DNA of 64,000 bases, from contig SCFE01000014.1 in NCBI GenBank assembly GCA_004352715.1, positions 1,438,619 through 1,502,618 of the forward strand, read 5' to 3'. The notes below the pieces were generated by a model. That model was not told the origin of the DNA. It saw only the letters and a list, made by a program, of their open reading frames with translations, and made no database searches. Source of the stretch: Hofstenia miamia (Eukaryota > Xenacoelomorpha > Acoela). This document shows, one piece after another, positions 47,175 to 59,029 of the stretch. Numbering within the stretch: position 1 is the first letter of the stretch; every line of letters starts with the position of its first letter. A program made the position numbers and the translations under genes.

Positions 47175-49934
47175 TAAATATTGTTATTGCAATTGCACAT
47201 TGGATGCTTTGTTCACAAATTGGAAATATTTACCACAAATTTGAAACGTTTAGATTTCATTATTTGAAGCACATATTATGTAACTTTAATTTAAAACGAT
47301 TTAATTAAGTCAAATTAAATTAATGGTTGACAATAAAAATATATAATATATATAATGGGTGTGTGGTCATGATTATGATAAGATAGTCTTGAAACGGTGT
47401 AATGTATTTCCATCTCCTGGGGTGCGTTATTTGTGTAACAGTAGCGTTTTAACTTTTTTCTTAAATCGTTTAAAATTTCTTTCTATGCTTGGTGAGATGA
47501 GCTGCTTTTAAAGATAATAAGAGATCATTCAAGAATGGGTAGTGCACTTGTGCTCAGTATAGGTCAAGACATTGCTTACTGTGTGTGTCACTATATCAAA
47601 CACTTTACAAATTCGTCAATACTTTGTGAGTAAAAAAAAAGTAGTCGTTGCTGATAAAAAACACACTTCGATTAGACGCAACATCTATATGAGTCATAAC
47701 ACTAGAAAGTCCGAGTGATCACATATGACCACTTTGCACATCTTAAATGCATTTGTAATGCCTCATGTAATGAGAATTTAAATAGAAAAACAGGTTATTT
47801 TGTTCTTCTGATACATTTCTTTCATTTGCTTGTGTTCAAGTTAGTTTTACTTGAATGGGTCAATTCTGACAACTGCATGAATTTAACATTGTCCTAAATT
47901 CCTTAGTCATGATATCATATTGTTGAATTTAAAAAAGTTTTCCGAACATTTTTGACAACATGTTGTATGCTCATCAATGTTACACTTCTTTGAATGGTTA
48001 TGCTGCACATATTGTTACACATAGCATGTGCACCATAGATAATATCAATTTCTAGAAAATGTGAAAAATTTACTCTGATAGTACCCCCAAATTACTATAG
48101 CTATTTGCTAGTGTTTTTAAAAATATTTTTGTCAGAGATGCAATCCCTAACATTCGAAACACGCTAAGCTTACTAAAAACAGATTATACAAAACACCTTA
48201 AAATACAGTGCTATCTTATTAGGTTTCAGAGCATGGCCGTCTTCAAAATTCAAGACGGCCAGAGTATTAATGAAAACATGTTATTCTTATTAAGAAATGT
48301 ATTGTTAAGCAATCAATACTGAGTCTGTTTAATACGTTCCTAACAATTAAGATTCACAAAATAGGTTTTAAGCAAGATATCTCGTGTATTGCATAATATA
48401 TAATATTTATTAAACAAACACAAGAAACCCTTTCAGTTTACAATACGAGATTTAAAATTAAGTAGTGAAAATTTCAAAAGACGATTTGTATATATATATA
48501 TATATATATATAAACAGTTTGATGCAAAAGAATATAAATATAAATACCAAATGTATTTACACATTGTTAACAAATATATACAAGAAAATTTATTTAATTT
48601 CTTGTATCAATATTGTCTTAGAAATACAATGTTTACGTCCAAACTTTCTTTGTCTCAAATTTTGTTAAATATCCCATTTTTCTAAACTTTTCCAAATCGT
48701 TGACATATATGGTACGTGGCGCCATCAAATGACAACGAAAAAACAAAAAATTCTGAAATTTTATTGCAAACATTTAACTAAGATAGAATATGGTTGTTCT
48801 GGCAAAAGCCTGATGTAATAGCTCAATCTTATCAAAAGTTATAGAGCTGGAGCATTATGGCTTAGGAGGCCCAATTGTCATCTGCACATTTAATTTTGAT
48901 TAAAGACTTTCCGCTTGAGATTGCAAGTCCTTAATAACTAATAATTAAACATCTGATTGAAAATGAATTTTTTAATTGAATTGGAACAGGGCATAATATA
49001 ATAATGTATCATATATGATACATTCTGCTTAAGGATGTAAAGGTTACTTCTAATTGAGATACAGATGAAAGTAAAATATTCTTCACCACTAATTTATAAT
49101 TGAAAAATATTTATTCCTTATTTGGATGTTCAATTTATAAAGCGACTAAAGCTGTCCCATTATTTTCCAATTTCCTTATTTAGTCATTTTACAATGAAAT
49201 TTGTAATACCCAAGGCCAAAGCAGCTTTGAAATGCTAGCCTGATGGGATGAAATTATAACATAGTGTAAACAGAAGTAAAACATCTTTCACGGATTAGTT
49301 GATAAAATTGGCATTTTATTTTAGGTTTCCAAAACATTTTGGGTATAATCGACATTAGATAAGTTCTCAAGCGTACAAATAAGTGTTACTAAGAAAGTTT
49401 GAATATTTTACATTCAAATAGTTTTCGATATACTCCACAGCATGTCAGCATTAGCATTTTTCAAATAATTATTTTACTAGGTCTTTTTCCTATTGCAATT
49501 TTAGAAATATCAACAAATGAGGATCATTATAATCACAAGGGCTTAGTGATGCTCTTAACGATTTTATACTAAAAATAAGGATGTACAAAATGAGTTTGAC
49601 TTTTTCCTTTTTAAAAAGCAATTCCCCATTATGTATTAATAATATTCAATTATTCACAATAAAAAGAAAGGTTTCAGCATATCCTAGCACAGTCAAACCC
49701 AGCCCACTTCCATCTCTGATATGATGTCAGTAAATTTTTAATTATTTTTACTATTTGTGTCTTTAAGTTTATCGTAATACTAAATATTACAGAACATAAA
49801 AATAAAATAAGTCACTCCAATTTATATTTACCACTAGACCTCCCATATATGAAGAAAAGAGCAAAGATATGTAAACATGATTATATAAGCAATTCGCTCT
49901 AATCAAATCTAAATCTAAGCAAACAAATAGTTCA
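47175..49934. other. AT-rich non-coding stretch
   Basis: No gene seen. A small perfect hairpin (arms GGCCGTCTT / AAGACGGCC, 48235-48243 and 48252-48260) and a (TA)n tract at about 48487-48512 are the only structures noted. Confidence 0.45.
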
Positions 49935-50790
49935 ATGTTAGTCGCTGTTGTCATCCTCGACCTCGCCATACAGTACGGAATCAAGAACAAGGTATTCTGC
50001 AACTTCCTCCTTTGTCACCATAATGTCAGACAATAGATTGAAATGTCGTTTGCCGAAATCATGTAAATCATCGCAATTAGAATTGAAGATCACATTTTCT
50101 TGCGCAAGTTTGAAAGAAATAATCCGGCAACACTGAACAATCGCTCAACGCCGGCCGAGGAAACTGGTGTAGAAAGCACCAAAACTAAGCAATGGAATTT
50201 CTTTATAATTTGTTCTAAGAAATTGGGCTGGTTTGCGTGTAGGGAGGGAAATGACGCATTTCTGATTCCATCGGGTCACCAAATCAGACTCTTTTCGGCT
50301 TTGTTGGCGCCTCGGTCTGGCGGGGAAGCANNNNNNNNNNNNNNNNNNNNNNNNNNNNNNNNNNNNNNNNNNNNNNNNNNNNNNNNNNNNNNNNNNNNNN
50401 NNNNNNNNNNNNNNNNNNNAAATTGGGCTGGTTTGCGTGTAGGGAGGGAAATGACGCATTTCTGATTCCATCGGGTCACCAAATCAGACTCTTTTCGGCT
50501 TTGTTGGCGCCTCGGTCTGGCGGGTAAGCATTTTATCGAACAGACTTTAGCTATCCATTATAAAATTTGAAGGTGTAGTTGAAGCGGCTTTCCTTGTCGA
50601 AATACAGCAGTGAAGCAATTTCATGCAAGTAGCTTGAGACCGTTTGTTTATTCTGGGCAATCACTATATTCCATTCGGTGACGAATTGGTTTTGTAAGGC
50701 CATTTTACTCTGAGAAAACTGTCGAAGTGAGTCAGATAATTTGGCAAGTAAATAATTTTGTTTTCACCATATCAGAATTTTTTATTTTGT
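49935..50790 (-). pseudogene. hAT transposase C-terminal remnant (dimerisation domain)
   Basis: On the minus strand the diagnostic hATC motif reads STPVSSAGVERLFSVAGLFL, then SNLRKKM (about 50175-50100). The known family pattern is TSxxxERxFSxAGxxxxxxRxxL. Upstream frames give YRNSI/FLEQIIKKFHCL and, near 50640-50720, KMALQNQFVTEWNIVIAQN, matching the xALxxxFVTEWNxV region of animal hAT transposases. Downstream a decayed tail ends EDDNSD and a stop near 49938. Frame shifts and stops (for example right after LRKKM) disable it. The gap at 50331-50419 lies inside and the sequence on both sides of it is the same, so the true length is shorter. Confidence 0.7.
50220..50530. repeat. Duplicated 111 bp around an 89-N gap (likely assembly overlap)
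   Basis: 50220-50330 and 50420-50530 are the same (offset exactly 200) except GGGGAAGCA versus GGGTAAGCA at the end. The 89 N (50331-50419) lie between. The two contig ends therefore probably overlap and the gap is not real. Confidence 0.85.
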
Positions 50791-50939
50791 TGTCGTTCGA
50801 AGCCGCATTCCACAACTAGTTGTTTATATTCTATAAGTACCTTGCAATAATATTTTTATTATTTAGTTTAAAATGCTCATATTTTATCCAAATATTATAT
50901 TTTTTAAATTTTCTTTTTATCTAAAACACCCAATCATTC

Positions 50940-51204
50940 CCATAGGAATTCACATGAAAAATTATTTATCCCATCCCATGGGAATTCCCATTTCCACGGA
51001 AAACCCAGATATATATATATATATATNNNNNNNNNNNNNNNNNNNNNNNNNNNNNNNNNNNNNNNNNNNNNNNNNNNNNNNNNNNNNNNNNNNNNNNNNN
51101 NNNNNNNNNNNNNNNNNNNNNNNNNNNNNNNNNNNNNNNNNNNNNNNNNNNNNNNNNNNNNNNNNNNNNNNNNNNNNNNNNNNNNNTATATATATATATA
51201 TATA
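50940..51204. repeat. (TA)n tract with 160-N gap, next to a MITE-like patch
   Basis: TCCCATCCCATGGGAATTCCCATTTCC near 50969 contains a palindromic CCCATGGG / GGGAATTCCC core. (TA)n follows at 51008-51026, then N at 51027-51186, then (TA)n to 51204. The ORFs of repeated Ile-Tyr across it are artefacts. Confidence 0.8.
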
Positions 51205-52507
51205 CAGGGTTTCTCAAAAAAATGTACTCACTATTAGAATTATGAGAAAACCTTTATTTATGGACATAGAGCGAAATGTTCAAATTGATGATAATTATAA
51301 GTGTACTCAGTCTTTTTTGTGTTGCAGATATCCTAAATTACTGAAGCTATGACAGGAAATCAACTTAGTTTCATAGAAAGAAAGTTTGTCCTGAAATGCT
51401 ATTGGAAGACTGAAAACGCCACTGAAGTTCAACGCCAGTTCACAAGTCAATTTGCAAAACCGCCACCCACTCGTCGGACCATTGCGCGCATCAGAGACAA
51501 ATTTGAAGCAGATGGAACCGTTCAGAATGTCAACAAAAAACTTTCAGGATGACCACGGACATCTACGCCCCTTGGAAAAGAACTACAGGTGCAGGAAACA
51601 TTCCTTCGATCTCCACGGAAATCACTTCGCCAAACTCCTCGGGAAACCCACATCTCAAAAGATAGCATAAACCGCATCATGAAGCGTCTGCATTGGAAAT
51701 GCTACATTCCAAGGCTGTGTCAAGCTCTCAGCGAAAACGATCCTGACCGGAGAGTCGAATTTTGTGAATGGTACCTGGCAAAATGTGCAGACGATGTCGA
51801 GTTTTTATACAAAATTGTGTGGAGCGATAAAGCAACCTTTAAATTTAACGGTACCATTAACCACCATAATTACACGTACTGGTGTCCTGCAAATCCTCAC
51901 GTAAAAATTGAACGCCATGTAGACTTACCAGAAGTAACAGTGTGTTGTGGAATATCCGCATTGGGTATTATAGGACCTTTCTTTTTCAACGAAACTGTCA
52001 ATGGTGAAAGCTACCTCAACTTGTTTCATGAATTTGTTGGTCCACAAATTACAGAGATGTTTGGTGAAGACAGCGAAATTTACTTTCAGCAAGATGGAGC
52101 ACCTCCCCACTACCACGTACGAGTTTACCTTGATGCAGTGTTTCCTGAAACATGGATTGGACGAAGGAGACCCATTGAATACCCTGCTCGTTCCCCAGAC
52201 CTAACACCCATGGACTTTTTTTATGGGGATAATTAAAAGACAACGTTTATGCAAACAAACCAAGTACAATTGATGCATTGAAATTGGAAATTGAAAGACA
52301 ATGTCGTGATATTCCTAATGACACGACGTTTGCGAATCCCTTGGTGTTATCAGCGTTGTCGGGACAATAATGGTCATCAATTTGAACATTCGCAAACATG
52401 ATTCTTCAAACACATTTGTCTAATGTATTCGATGCTATTTCATTTCGCTCTATGTGCATAAATAAAGGTTTTCTCATAATTCTAAGAGTGAGTACATTTT
52501 TTGAGAC

Positions 52508-52511
<4 letters not shown>
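51205..52511 (+). mobile_element. Tc1/mariner-superfamily DD39D element with long inverted repeats
   Basis: About 70-bp inverted ends: 51207-51277 (AGGGTTTCTCAAAAAAATGT, then ACTCACTATTAGAATTATGA...GAGCGAAATG) and its near-exact complement at about 52441-52510. Both sides run directly into (TA)n (51187-51204 and 52512-52545), consistent with a TA target inside a microsatellite. A plus-strand transposase lies within. The total of about 1.3 kb is normal for the superfamily, while the inverted repeats are longer than the usual 20-30 bp. Confidence 0.88.
51349..52375 (+). pseudogene. DD39D transposase with three disabling changes
   Basis: ATG 51349 (MTGNQLSFIERKFVLKCYWK) begins an N-terminal HTH domain of the DUF4817 type. 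NKKLSG is followed by an in-frame TGA (51550-51552) where relatives have Arg (SGRPRT), and the frame then continues unbroken as [11 protein letters not shown] to 52236. Catalytic acids by codon count from 51349 are IVWSDKATF (D160), FQQDGAPPH (D249) and [10 protein letters not shown] (D289), giving 39 residues between the last two. [18 protein letters not shown] lies between. A base loss near 52220 breaks FFLWG, and a further TAA follows after one codon pair. The C-terminus ([20 protein letters not shown]) is readable in the next frame to a stop near 52371. It is dead but only lightly damaged. Confidence 0.88.

Positions 52512-52545
<34 letters not shown>
52512..52545. repeat. (TA)n microsatellite
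   Basis: Flanks the DD39D element on the right. Confidence 0.9.
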
Positions 52546-52549
<4 letters not shown>

Positions 52550-53093
52550 TTCACACATAACTATTAAACCAGCTGTGGAAAAAATAAATACTTTTCTATG
52601 CATTGGTTGTCGTGTGACAAAACATTTACATGTAACACACCGTTCAATTGTTAAATGTAGCGTTAAAACATATACATGTTATCAGAAATTGACATCAATG
52701 TTGTTGATTGACACTACACGATTTTAAAAAATCTTCGTCACGACCCGTCACGGATCCTACAAAAAGTTTATCCAATCCGACCCATTTCCACCCCTGAAGC
52801 AAATAATATCAATGATATAGCTGTGCTATTTATAAGCAATAACATAATGTATATTTTTGTGAAGGAAAGGCGTCTTAAATTAGCAACACCTTTTCGCTGT
52901 AGAAGATTTTAAGCAAGGCATTTATGGTTGAAGCCCATTGTTGTGCTCTGCTCAAGAGCAGACGCTTGAAGCATGTGCTACCGAACCAATATTTATCTTT
53001 TGCTTACATTTATAATGCGGCTACATTAGATTTCGTACAAATTTCAAAAAAATTTTTATAGCTATACACCTTTAATTTTTTATATATGTAATC
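52546..53093. other. Non-coding stretch
   Basis: No gene seen. CACGACCCGTCACGGATCC and TCCAATCCGACCCATTTCC near 52738-52790 resemble the (GGGTC)-rich patch before the gap at 16.4 kb and may be a MITE end. Confidence 0.4.
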
Positions 53094-53372
53094 ACATGAT
53101 TCAACCTTATCTGAAAATGCGGCGCGCTTCTTCTCTTGTGACATTCGAACACGTTTAACTTATGAGAAACTTTGCTGCAATGATATCTTTATGAATTCAT
53201 TGATAACTAATAAATGAATATCAGTCAATTTANACATGATTCAACCTTATCTGAAAATGCGGCGCGCTTCTTCTCTTGTGACATTCGAACACGTATAACT
53301 TATGAGAAACTTTGCTGCAATGATATCTTTATGAATTCATTGATAACTAATAAATGAATATCAGTCAATTTA
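53094..53372. repeat. 139-bp duplication joined by one N (likely assembly overlap)
   Basis: 53094-53232 equals 53234-53372 (offset 140) with about one difference (CACGTTTAAC versus CACGTATAAC). The N at 53233 sits exactly at the joint. Confidence 0.85.
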
Positions 53373-55974
53373 ATGAAATTTTAGAAGAGATTCCATTATT
53401 TGAACTTTGCAGTTAGAGTTCATTCATAATAGGCATTCAGAACATTTTTGTCATAAATTTTGGAAAGATAATCAGTCAAACATCTGTACAAAGAAAACAA
53501 TTTTAAAATGAACACGACAACAACATTTTGAACACGTGTTTTCAACAATTCAAATACTCATAAAATTGACGTTTTATATAATCAACACTGTGAATTATAT
53601 ACTTTAAAGTAAAAGTAAGAAGTCTGATGTTTTGTCCACATTTTGGGACAATGGCAAACTATTAGATAGACTTACCATAAATAGTGAAATTTTATTAATG
53701 TTTCAGTTCAAACAAGAGGTGCTTCTTTAGTCGTAAAAGAGGGTTGTATATTAATTGTTAAGCTTTTCAAAATTTTCTGTTAATATACATCTATAGATTA
53801 AAATATTATGCTGGCATTATCATGATATAAAATTTCTTCTTATATTTATTAATCTATTAGGAATAAAGAACATAATTTAAAATCGGTTATTCACTATTAT
53901 ATAATAATCTGATGTTCTATGTACAAGGGTGCCAAAACAAAATTGGGGTCAGAATTCATTGCTAGCACTTGGCATTGGCACCAGCTAGATACATGCTAGT
54001 GCAACATAAATAACAAAACTATACCATTTAGTATAATTTTAATATATTTCAAAATACATTTAATAACAAAATTTAACAATCAATCACTAATCAGCATTTC
54101 ATGAGATGCATAAATACACACCAGAATTTCAGCTTCAATCAGAATTTCTAACTTAGAAAATTCCACTATTTTACGAATTTTCGGGAAGTTGAACCAAAAG
54201 TAGAGTTGGTTCTCAAGTGCGATGCTTAGAAAGTTTACTTAATTATGGCTACATACTATCAGGTGATACATGTAGATATTATATTTAAGTCCATGTACAT
54301 TAAATATATGTCTCATTGCTATTTGAATTGAGATGAAACGATTGTATTGGAGTCAATGATTCACCATGAATCAGTAATAGATTGAAGACATCTAAGAGAA
54401 TTTATTAGTATCAAATCACAAGTGATTAATTTCAAAAAATTAAATACATGTTAAAATCTTCAGTGTCTACAAATGCTTTGTATTGATATATTTGACAGGT
54501 TTGTCAAAAATTTTGCTGTTGGGATTTGTGGATAAATTTTTTTGATCTTGTGGTGTGGGACTTGTGGTCTAGATTTGTAGAGATTTCTTGTGGTGTGGTT
54601 TGAGTTGTGGGTCGGAAAATGTCATCTTATTACAACCCTGATAATTTCCCACTACACAACAAAAGAAGCACCAACCACAACTTACAAGAGTATAATTAAA
54701 TAATTTATAAAATTATCATTCAAACAGGAATATAATCGAGCTTTTTTGAATGATAAACTTATTTCCAAATTTTTTAATAAAAGTAATGACTAAGAATATG
54801 TTTTGATAATATAAGTTAATAATATTAACAAACAAAAGGCTATAAAATGGAAATATATAAATTACAGGAAAAAATATTTTATTGAATAAAAATATTAAGA
54901 TAAAAGCCTTAAGTGTAAACTTATGTTCAACTAATCTGGTTTTCTCAGGTATATTATGCATCATAGAGAAGTTCAATTGAAAATATTTCATAAAATAACT
55001 ACTTTTGATATATTTAGAGAAAGAATTAAAAACTTTATTAAAGATTTTATTGCATGTTTTTTGCGATTCAGACCACTGTGTAACAGTTGCTGCCGGAGGT
55101 TGGTCAGGTTATTTGATTTACTAGTATCCTCTCCATAACACTTTAATAAATATTCACTTTAGCTGCAGTTTTTTTGTAACATGAAACACAGAACAACCTA
55201 AGCAGATTAATGATTCTACAAAGCTGTTCATTGATTAAGCAAGTCGTGTTTTGCTCTAATTCCATTCTCTAGTTTTCCACATATCAGTTGTTGATAGACC
55301 TTTTGTTGCTTGGCTATGGAATTGATAAATGTTTTGTTATAGGAACAACTAAATATAATATATAACTGTACGCTACTTTATGAAAAAATCTGTGTAAATT
55401 ATAAATATGGTCTTTGTAAATTATATATGTATATATGTATATAATTTCAGAGCTCTTTTTATATTATAAATTTGAATTTGGATGTAATAAGAGTCCTCTA
55501 CAGATGGCTGATTGTTGTACAAGTAGCCTAGTCCTGTTCACCTCTTAAAAATGGTGCAAATATTTTCAAAATTTGCATACAATATATTTAGTGCATTACG
55601 TTTCTTCATGCTAAATTTGAAGAAATATGATTGAATATGAAATAATCTACATGTTTTCATAAAAAATAATTACCACTCATTCTGTACACTTACATCAAAT
55701 ACAGGATTCTGCGTTCACCTTTACATTCAATGATAATTTTTACTTGTAAAACTAGAATAAAATGGGTGTAATTGAAAGATTAGACTGGAAACTACTGTAA
55801 CATTCTTTATTAAACCTCTTTGATGGGGATGAACTTGGAAGAATAGGAAGTGCTCTCCTGGTTTATTTTCTGAATAATATTTTGTCAGATAAATGCTTCG
55901 GGTAAAACCAAGGCAATCTATAATTATATTATAGATCACCTAGGGTAAAACATATTTATGCTAATAAGTGATTA
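53373..55974. other. AT-rich non-coding stretch
   Basis: No gene seen. TTGTGGTGTGGGACTTGTGG and related words at 54545-54605, followed by CCACTACACAAC and CCAACCACAAC at 54649-54680, form a small imperfect inverted arrangement that may be a MITE remnant. Confidence 0.45.
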
Positions 55975-56218
55975 CAGGGGCGTACCCAGGATTTTCTCAC
56001 GGGGGGGACATCATTGTTATTCCCTAATGCGGGCGAAGCCCCGCGAAAATTTTTGAAAATATTGAGAAAATAGACCCTAAAAAATGCATTTCACGATCCT
56101 AGATTTTAAATTTTTCAATTTTTTACGAAAATTTTTTTGATTTATCCAGTCAAAATTAAATTTGGAAACCTGACGGGGGGGGGACATTCCACCATGTCCC
56201 CCCCTAGGTACGCCACTG
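55975..56218. mobile_element. hAT MITE with 8-bp target duplication
   Basis: Ends CAGGGGCGTACCCAGG (55975) and, on the complement, CAGTGGCGTACCTAGG (ending 56218). Flanks AGTGATTA (55967-55974) and AGTGATGA (56219-56226) match at 7 of 8. G-tracts follow both ends. CAGGGGCGTA(C/G)CCAGG ends are typical of a hAT MITE group widespread in animals. 244 bp, non-coding. Confidence 0.85.
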
Positions 56219-56284
56219 AGTGATGATTGTGTTGATTAGGCCCACAATCGCGTGATTGTAAGTCTGGGTTGAGTGTCACTAGCA

Positions 56285-56400
56285 AGAAACTGCTGGTGTG
56301 GATACATATTGGGTTAGCGATGGCACCGGCCATCGGAAGGCCGGGGCCGGTTGGTCCGGGAACGGTATTTCATTCACCGGCCTGCAGCAGTTTCAAAATT
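56285..56400. repeat. GC-rich MITE fragment
   Basis: TTAGCGATGGCACCGGCC, then GGCCGGGGCCGGTTGG and CACCGGCCTGC stand out from the AT-rich surroundings. The short inverted GGCC/CCGG words suggest a MITE end. The opposite end was not found. Confidence 0.4.
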
Positions 56401-56998
56401 TCTGATTGCAATTATGCAAATAATTGATATAAAGAAAACATCAAAATTGTAAATTTCTAGAAATAAGAAATTGAGTTCACAAAGAGAGAACAATTTCCTT
56501 AATACCATTGTGCAGAGAGCGAACTTAAAGCATTTCATCAAAATAAATTTCAAACTTTCTGTTCATTTCATGTTGTTTGCATTCAAAAATAACACATAAT
56601 GCATGTGAAAATGATTGACATTTTTTTGAGTTTCTTGGAAAAAATCCGAAAATATATATATATCGCGCGCTGTTTGTGGAAATTTTTCATTTATCTTCAA
56701 TAAATAGTTTTATATGAGTATATATATTGATTTTCAATGTTTGTGTTTTTTATTGAACTCAATAATCAAATCTAACTTATTTAGGACAATAGAACTAGCC
56801 AATGAGGCACAGTCTAATACCCAATACACCAAGACTGAATTACGAAAGAGCTGTAAAAAAAATATCAAAATACACATATAATTTATAAATGGATCTTTAA
56901 AATTGTTGTTGAGTTTTTAGTTAAGCAATTAATGCAGGACGATCATAAACCTCACTCTTCTGAAACACAATATGGGGCGCCAATTAGTTATCTGACAC

Positions 56999-57717
56999 GT
57001 GATAACTTGGCGCGTATTTGAAGAACCAACTAAATTTGTTTATTGTCTCAGAAACTTTTTTTTACTTATGGCCAAAAATTCAATTCTTAAAATTGATTTT
57101 TTAGATGATGATAATATATTTATCTGTGAAAATTTAAAAGTGTTAATGAGTGCTATTCAGCAAAAAGCAATTTCAAAAATTGATTCTTTAAGCTATTATG
57201 ACTTAAAAGTGATGAATTTCCTTATTCTTCAATTTGAATTGCCGATCTGGTCCACTTCTAAAAATGACGATAAAGAATTTTGAAGCAATAAAGCTAGGAA
57301 AAAATGTTGTATTGTGAAGCACAAAACAGGAACAAAATATATAGTGCGAATTCAAATTTCAGGGATTCAAAATCTTGGATAAACTTTATGTTGAATAAGT
57401 TTAAGGATATTTCAGGAATTTCACCCACACTTGTATTTGGATTTTTTTATAAAAACACACAGAAAACCTCAAGGCCTACAAAGATTCGTTTGATGGTAAA
57501 TAAAAATTTCAACTGGGCGTCTAATTGGAGGTTTAACGCAAATTCGATCAGAAAATTTTGGTTAAATAATCTACAAGAAGATGTCTTAAATGCTCACTAC
57601 ACACAGAAGGGTCTTACAAACTACACTGCCAAAAAACATTGCATTGCTGAAGCTGGCGTATCTTGTTTTAATGAACTTTCATTATTTTATAGTAATGTGG
57701 TGACTATTTCAGTTTGA
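56999..57717 (+). pseudogene. Unrecognised protein-like ORF pair (broken gene or TE fragment)
   Basis: Two plus-strand open stretches in different frames lie 20 bases apart: 56999-57283 (from a GTG; includes VYCLRNFFLLMAKNSILKID and YYDLKVMNFLILQFELPIW) and 57304-57717 (137 codons from an ATG; includes KSWINFMLNKFKDISG, TLVFGFFYKNTQKTSR, RPTKIRLMVNKNFNWASNW, NSIRKFWLNNLQEDVL). Composition is that of a real protein rather than AT noise, and the second stretch is the longest such ORF for several kb around. The first frame also stays open past its stop (KCCIVKHKTGTKYIVRIQIS) to about 57380. I do not recognise the family; a domesticated or decayed transposon protein or an orphan gene are both possible. 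No intact start precedes it. Confidence 0.35.
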
Positions 57718-58158
57718 TATTTTGTTGTATTATCTTGTTTCATTAAATACAAAATTTATATTTATTATTCATCTGATTAAAATTAGGTATATTTCAAGAT
57801 TTTTAAATGATTCCATATACTTAAACTTTTAAACCAAATTTTAACACAATATTCATTGATGTTAAAAAATAAACACTGTTTAACAAATTTTATGAAATTA
57901 AATTTTAGTGCAAAAAAATGCGAAATATATGTGAAAATTCACAAAAAGCGTGATATATTTGAAATTGATACAAAGAGTGAAAATATAGTTTACATGTGTA
58001 CAAAGAGTACGATATAAAAATTTTATGTGCACAAAAAGCAAGATATATGTATTATGTATGTATGTATGCATGTATATATATATATATATATATATATNNN
58101 NNNNNNNNNNNNNNNNNNNNNNNNNNNNNNNNNNNNNNNNNNNNNNNNNNNNNNNNNN

Positions 58159-58192
<34 letters not shown>

Positions 58193-58200
58193 TACATAGA
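57718..58200. other. AT-rich stretch with (TA)n and a 61-N gap
   Basis: TA tracts at 58074-58097 and 58159-58190 flank N at 58098-58158. No gene seen. Confidence 0.7.
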
Positions 58201-59029
58201 AGAATGATATAACAAAATTTCCCGGACAAAAAGCGGCCGGTATTTGCTATGGGACCCGGTCTTAAAATAGTCACCTGATCGTAACTCTGGGTTAGGTTGA
58301 CATATTGAAACATGTGGGTGATGTGCAGTTGAAACTGTTGTACACTAAATGGTATATTGGTACAACTAAAATACAATAATAATTGGTTTTCCGAGTAAGC
58401 CATACAAAATTATAAGTATACTTAAATTGTCCATCAATTTTTCAAAAGGATGCCGGGTTATATGAAAGAAGTGCACTCGTAATCTGGACGCATCTAGTTA
58501 AAAACACCTATCGAAATCATAGCATTTTCAATTTTTTAATGTAAATTTACTTTGTAGGAAGTCGCAGTCACATTTTTGTAGCAAATCAATATAATATGTG
58601 ATAGCATTCACATTATCTGTTTTAAATTGCAAGTGAAAGATGTACATGAGCATGATTGAAAATTTCAAAACATTCTTTATTTGATAATTTACCAAACAAA
58701 ACCTTTCTAAAATATAATAAATCATGACGTGTCAAATTTATTCAATCAAAAATTTAGTAGAGATGAAAAAAAATGTTAAGTGATTTGGAATTAGAACACA
58801 GAGACGAGAGAACTATATTTTTGGAAGGCATGCAGAGACCCCTGGAGAGTAAAGATCGATTACCCGTATTTGAAGTCAATTCGATGCTATTGTATGGCAT
58901 GCAAATAACAAAAATAATATAATATTAATAATAATAATAATAATGATAATAATAATAATAATGATAACAGAGAATCAAATATATTGACGACACTACTGCA
59001 TAGGATATCTGCAGTCGGGGTTTTCCTTC
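58201..59029. other. Non-coding stretch with (AAT)n at about 58922-58968
   Basis: TTTCCCGGACAAAAAGCGGCC and GGGACCCGGTC near 58220-58260 may be MITE-derived. Otherwise no gene seen. Confidence 0.45.

Noticed and set aside
48235-48260. Perfect 9-bp hairpin GGCCGTCTT / AAGACGGCC as a terminator or microRNA precursor
   Set aside because: Too short for a microRNA precursor, and intrinsic terminators of this kind do not apply to a eukaryotic genome; probably chance or a MITE scrap.
51002-51217. Ile-Tyr repeat ORFs at this and other (TA)n tracts (also 44394-44588 and 57898-58403)
   Set aside because: Pure dinucleotide repeat translations across gaps.
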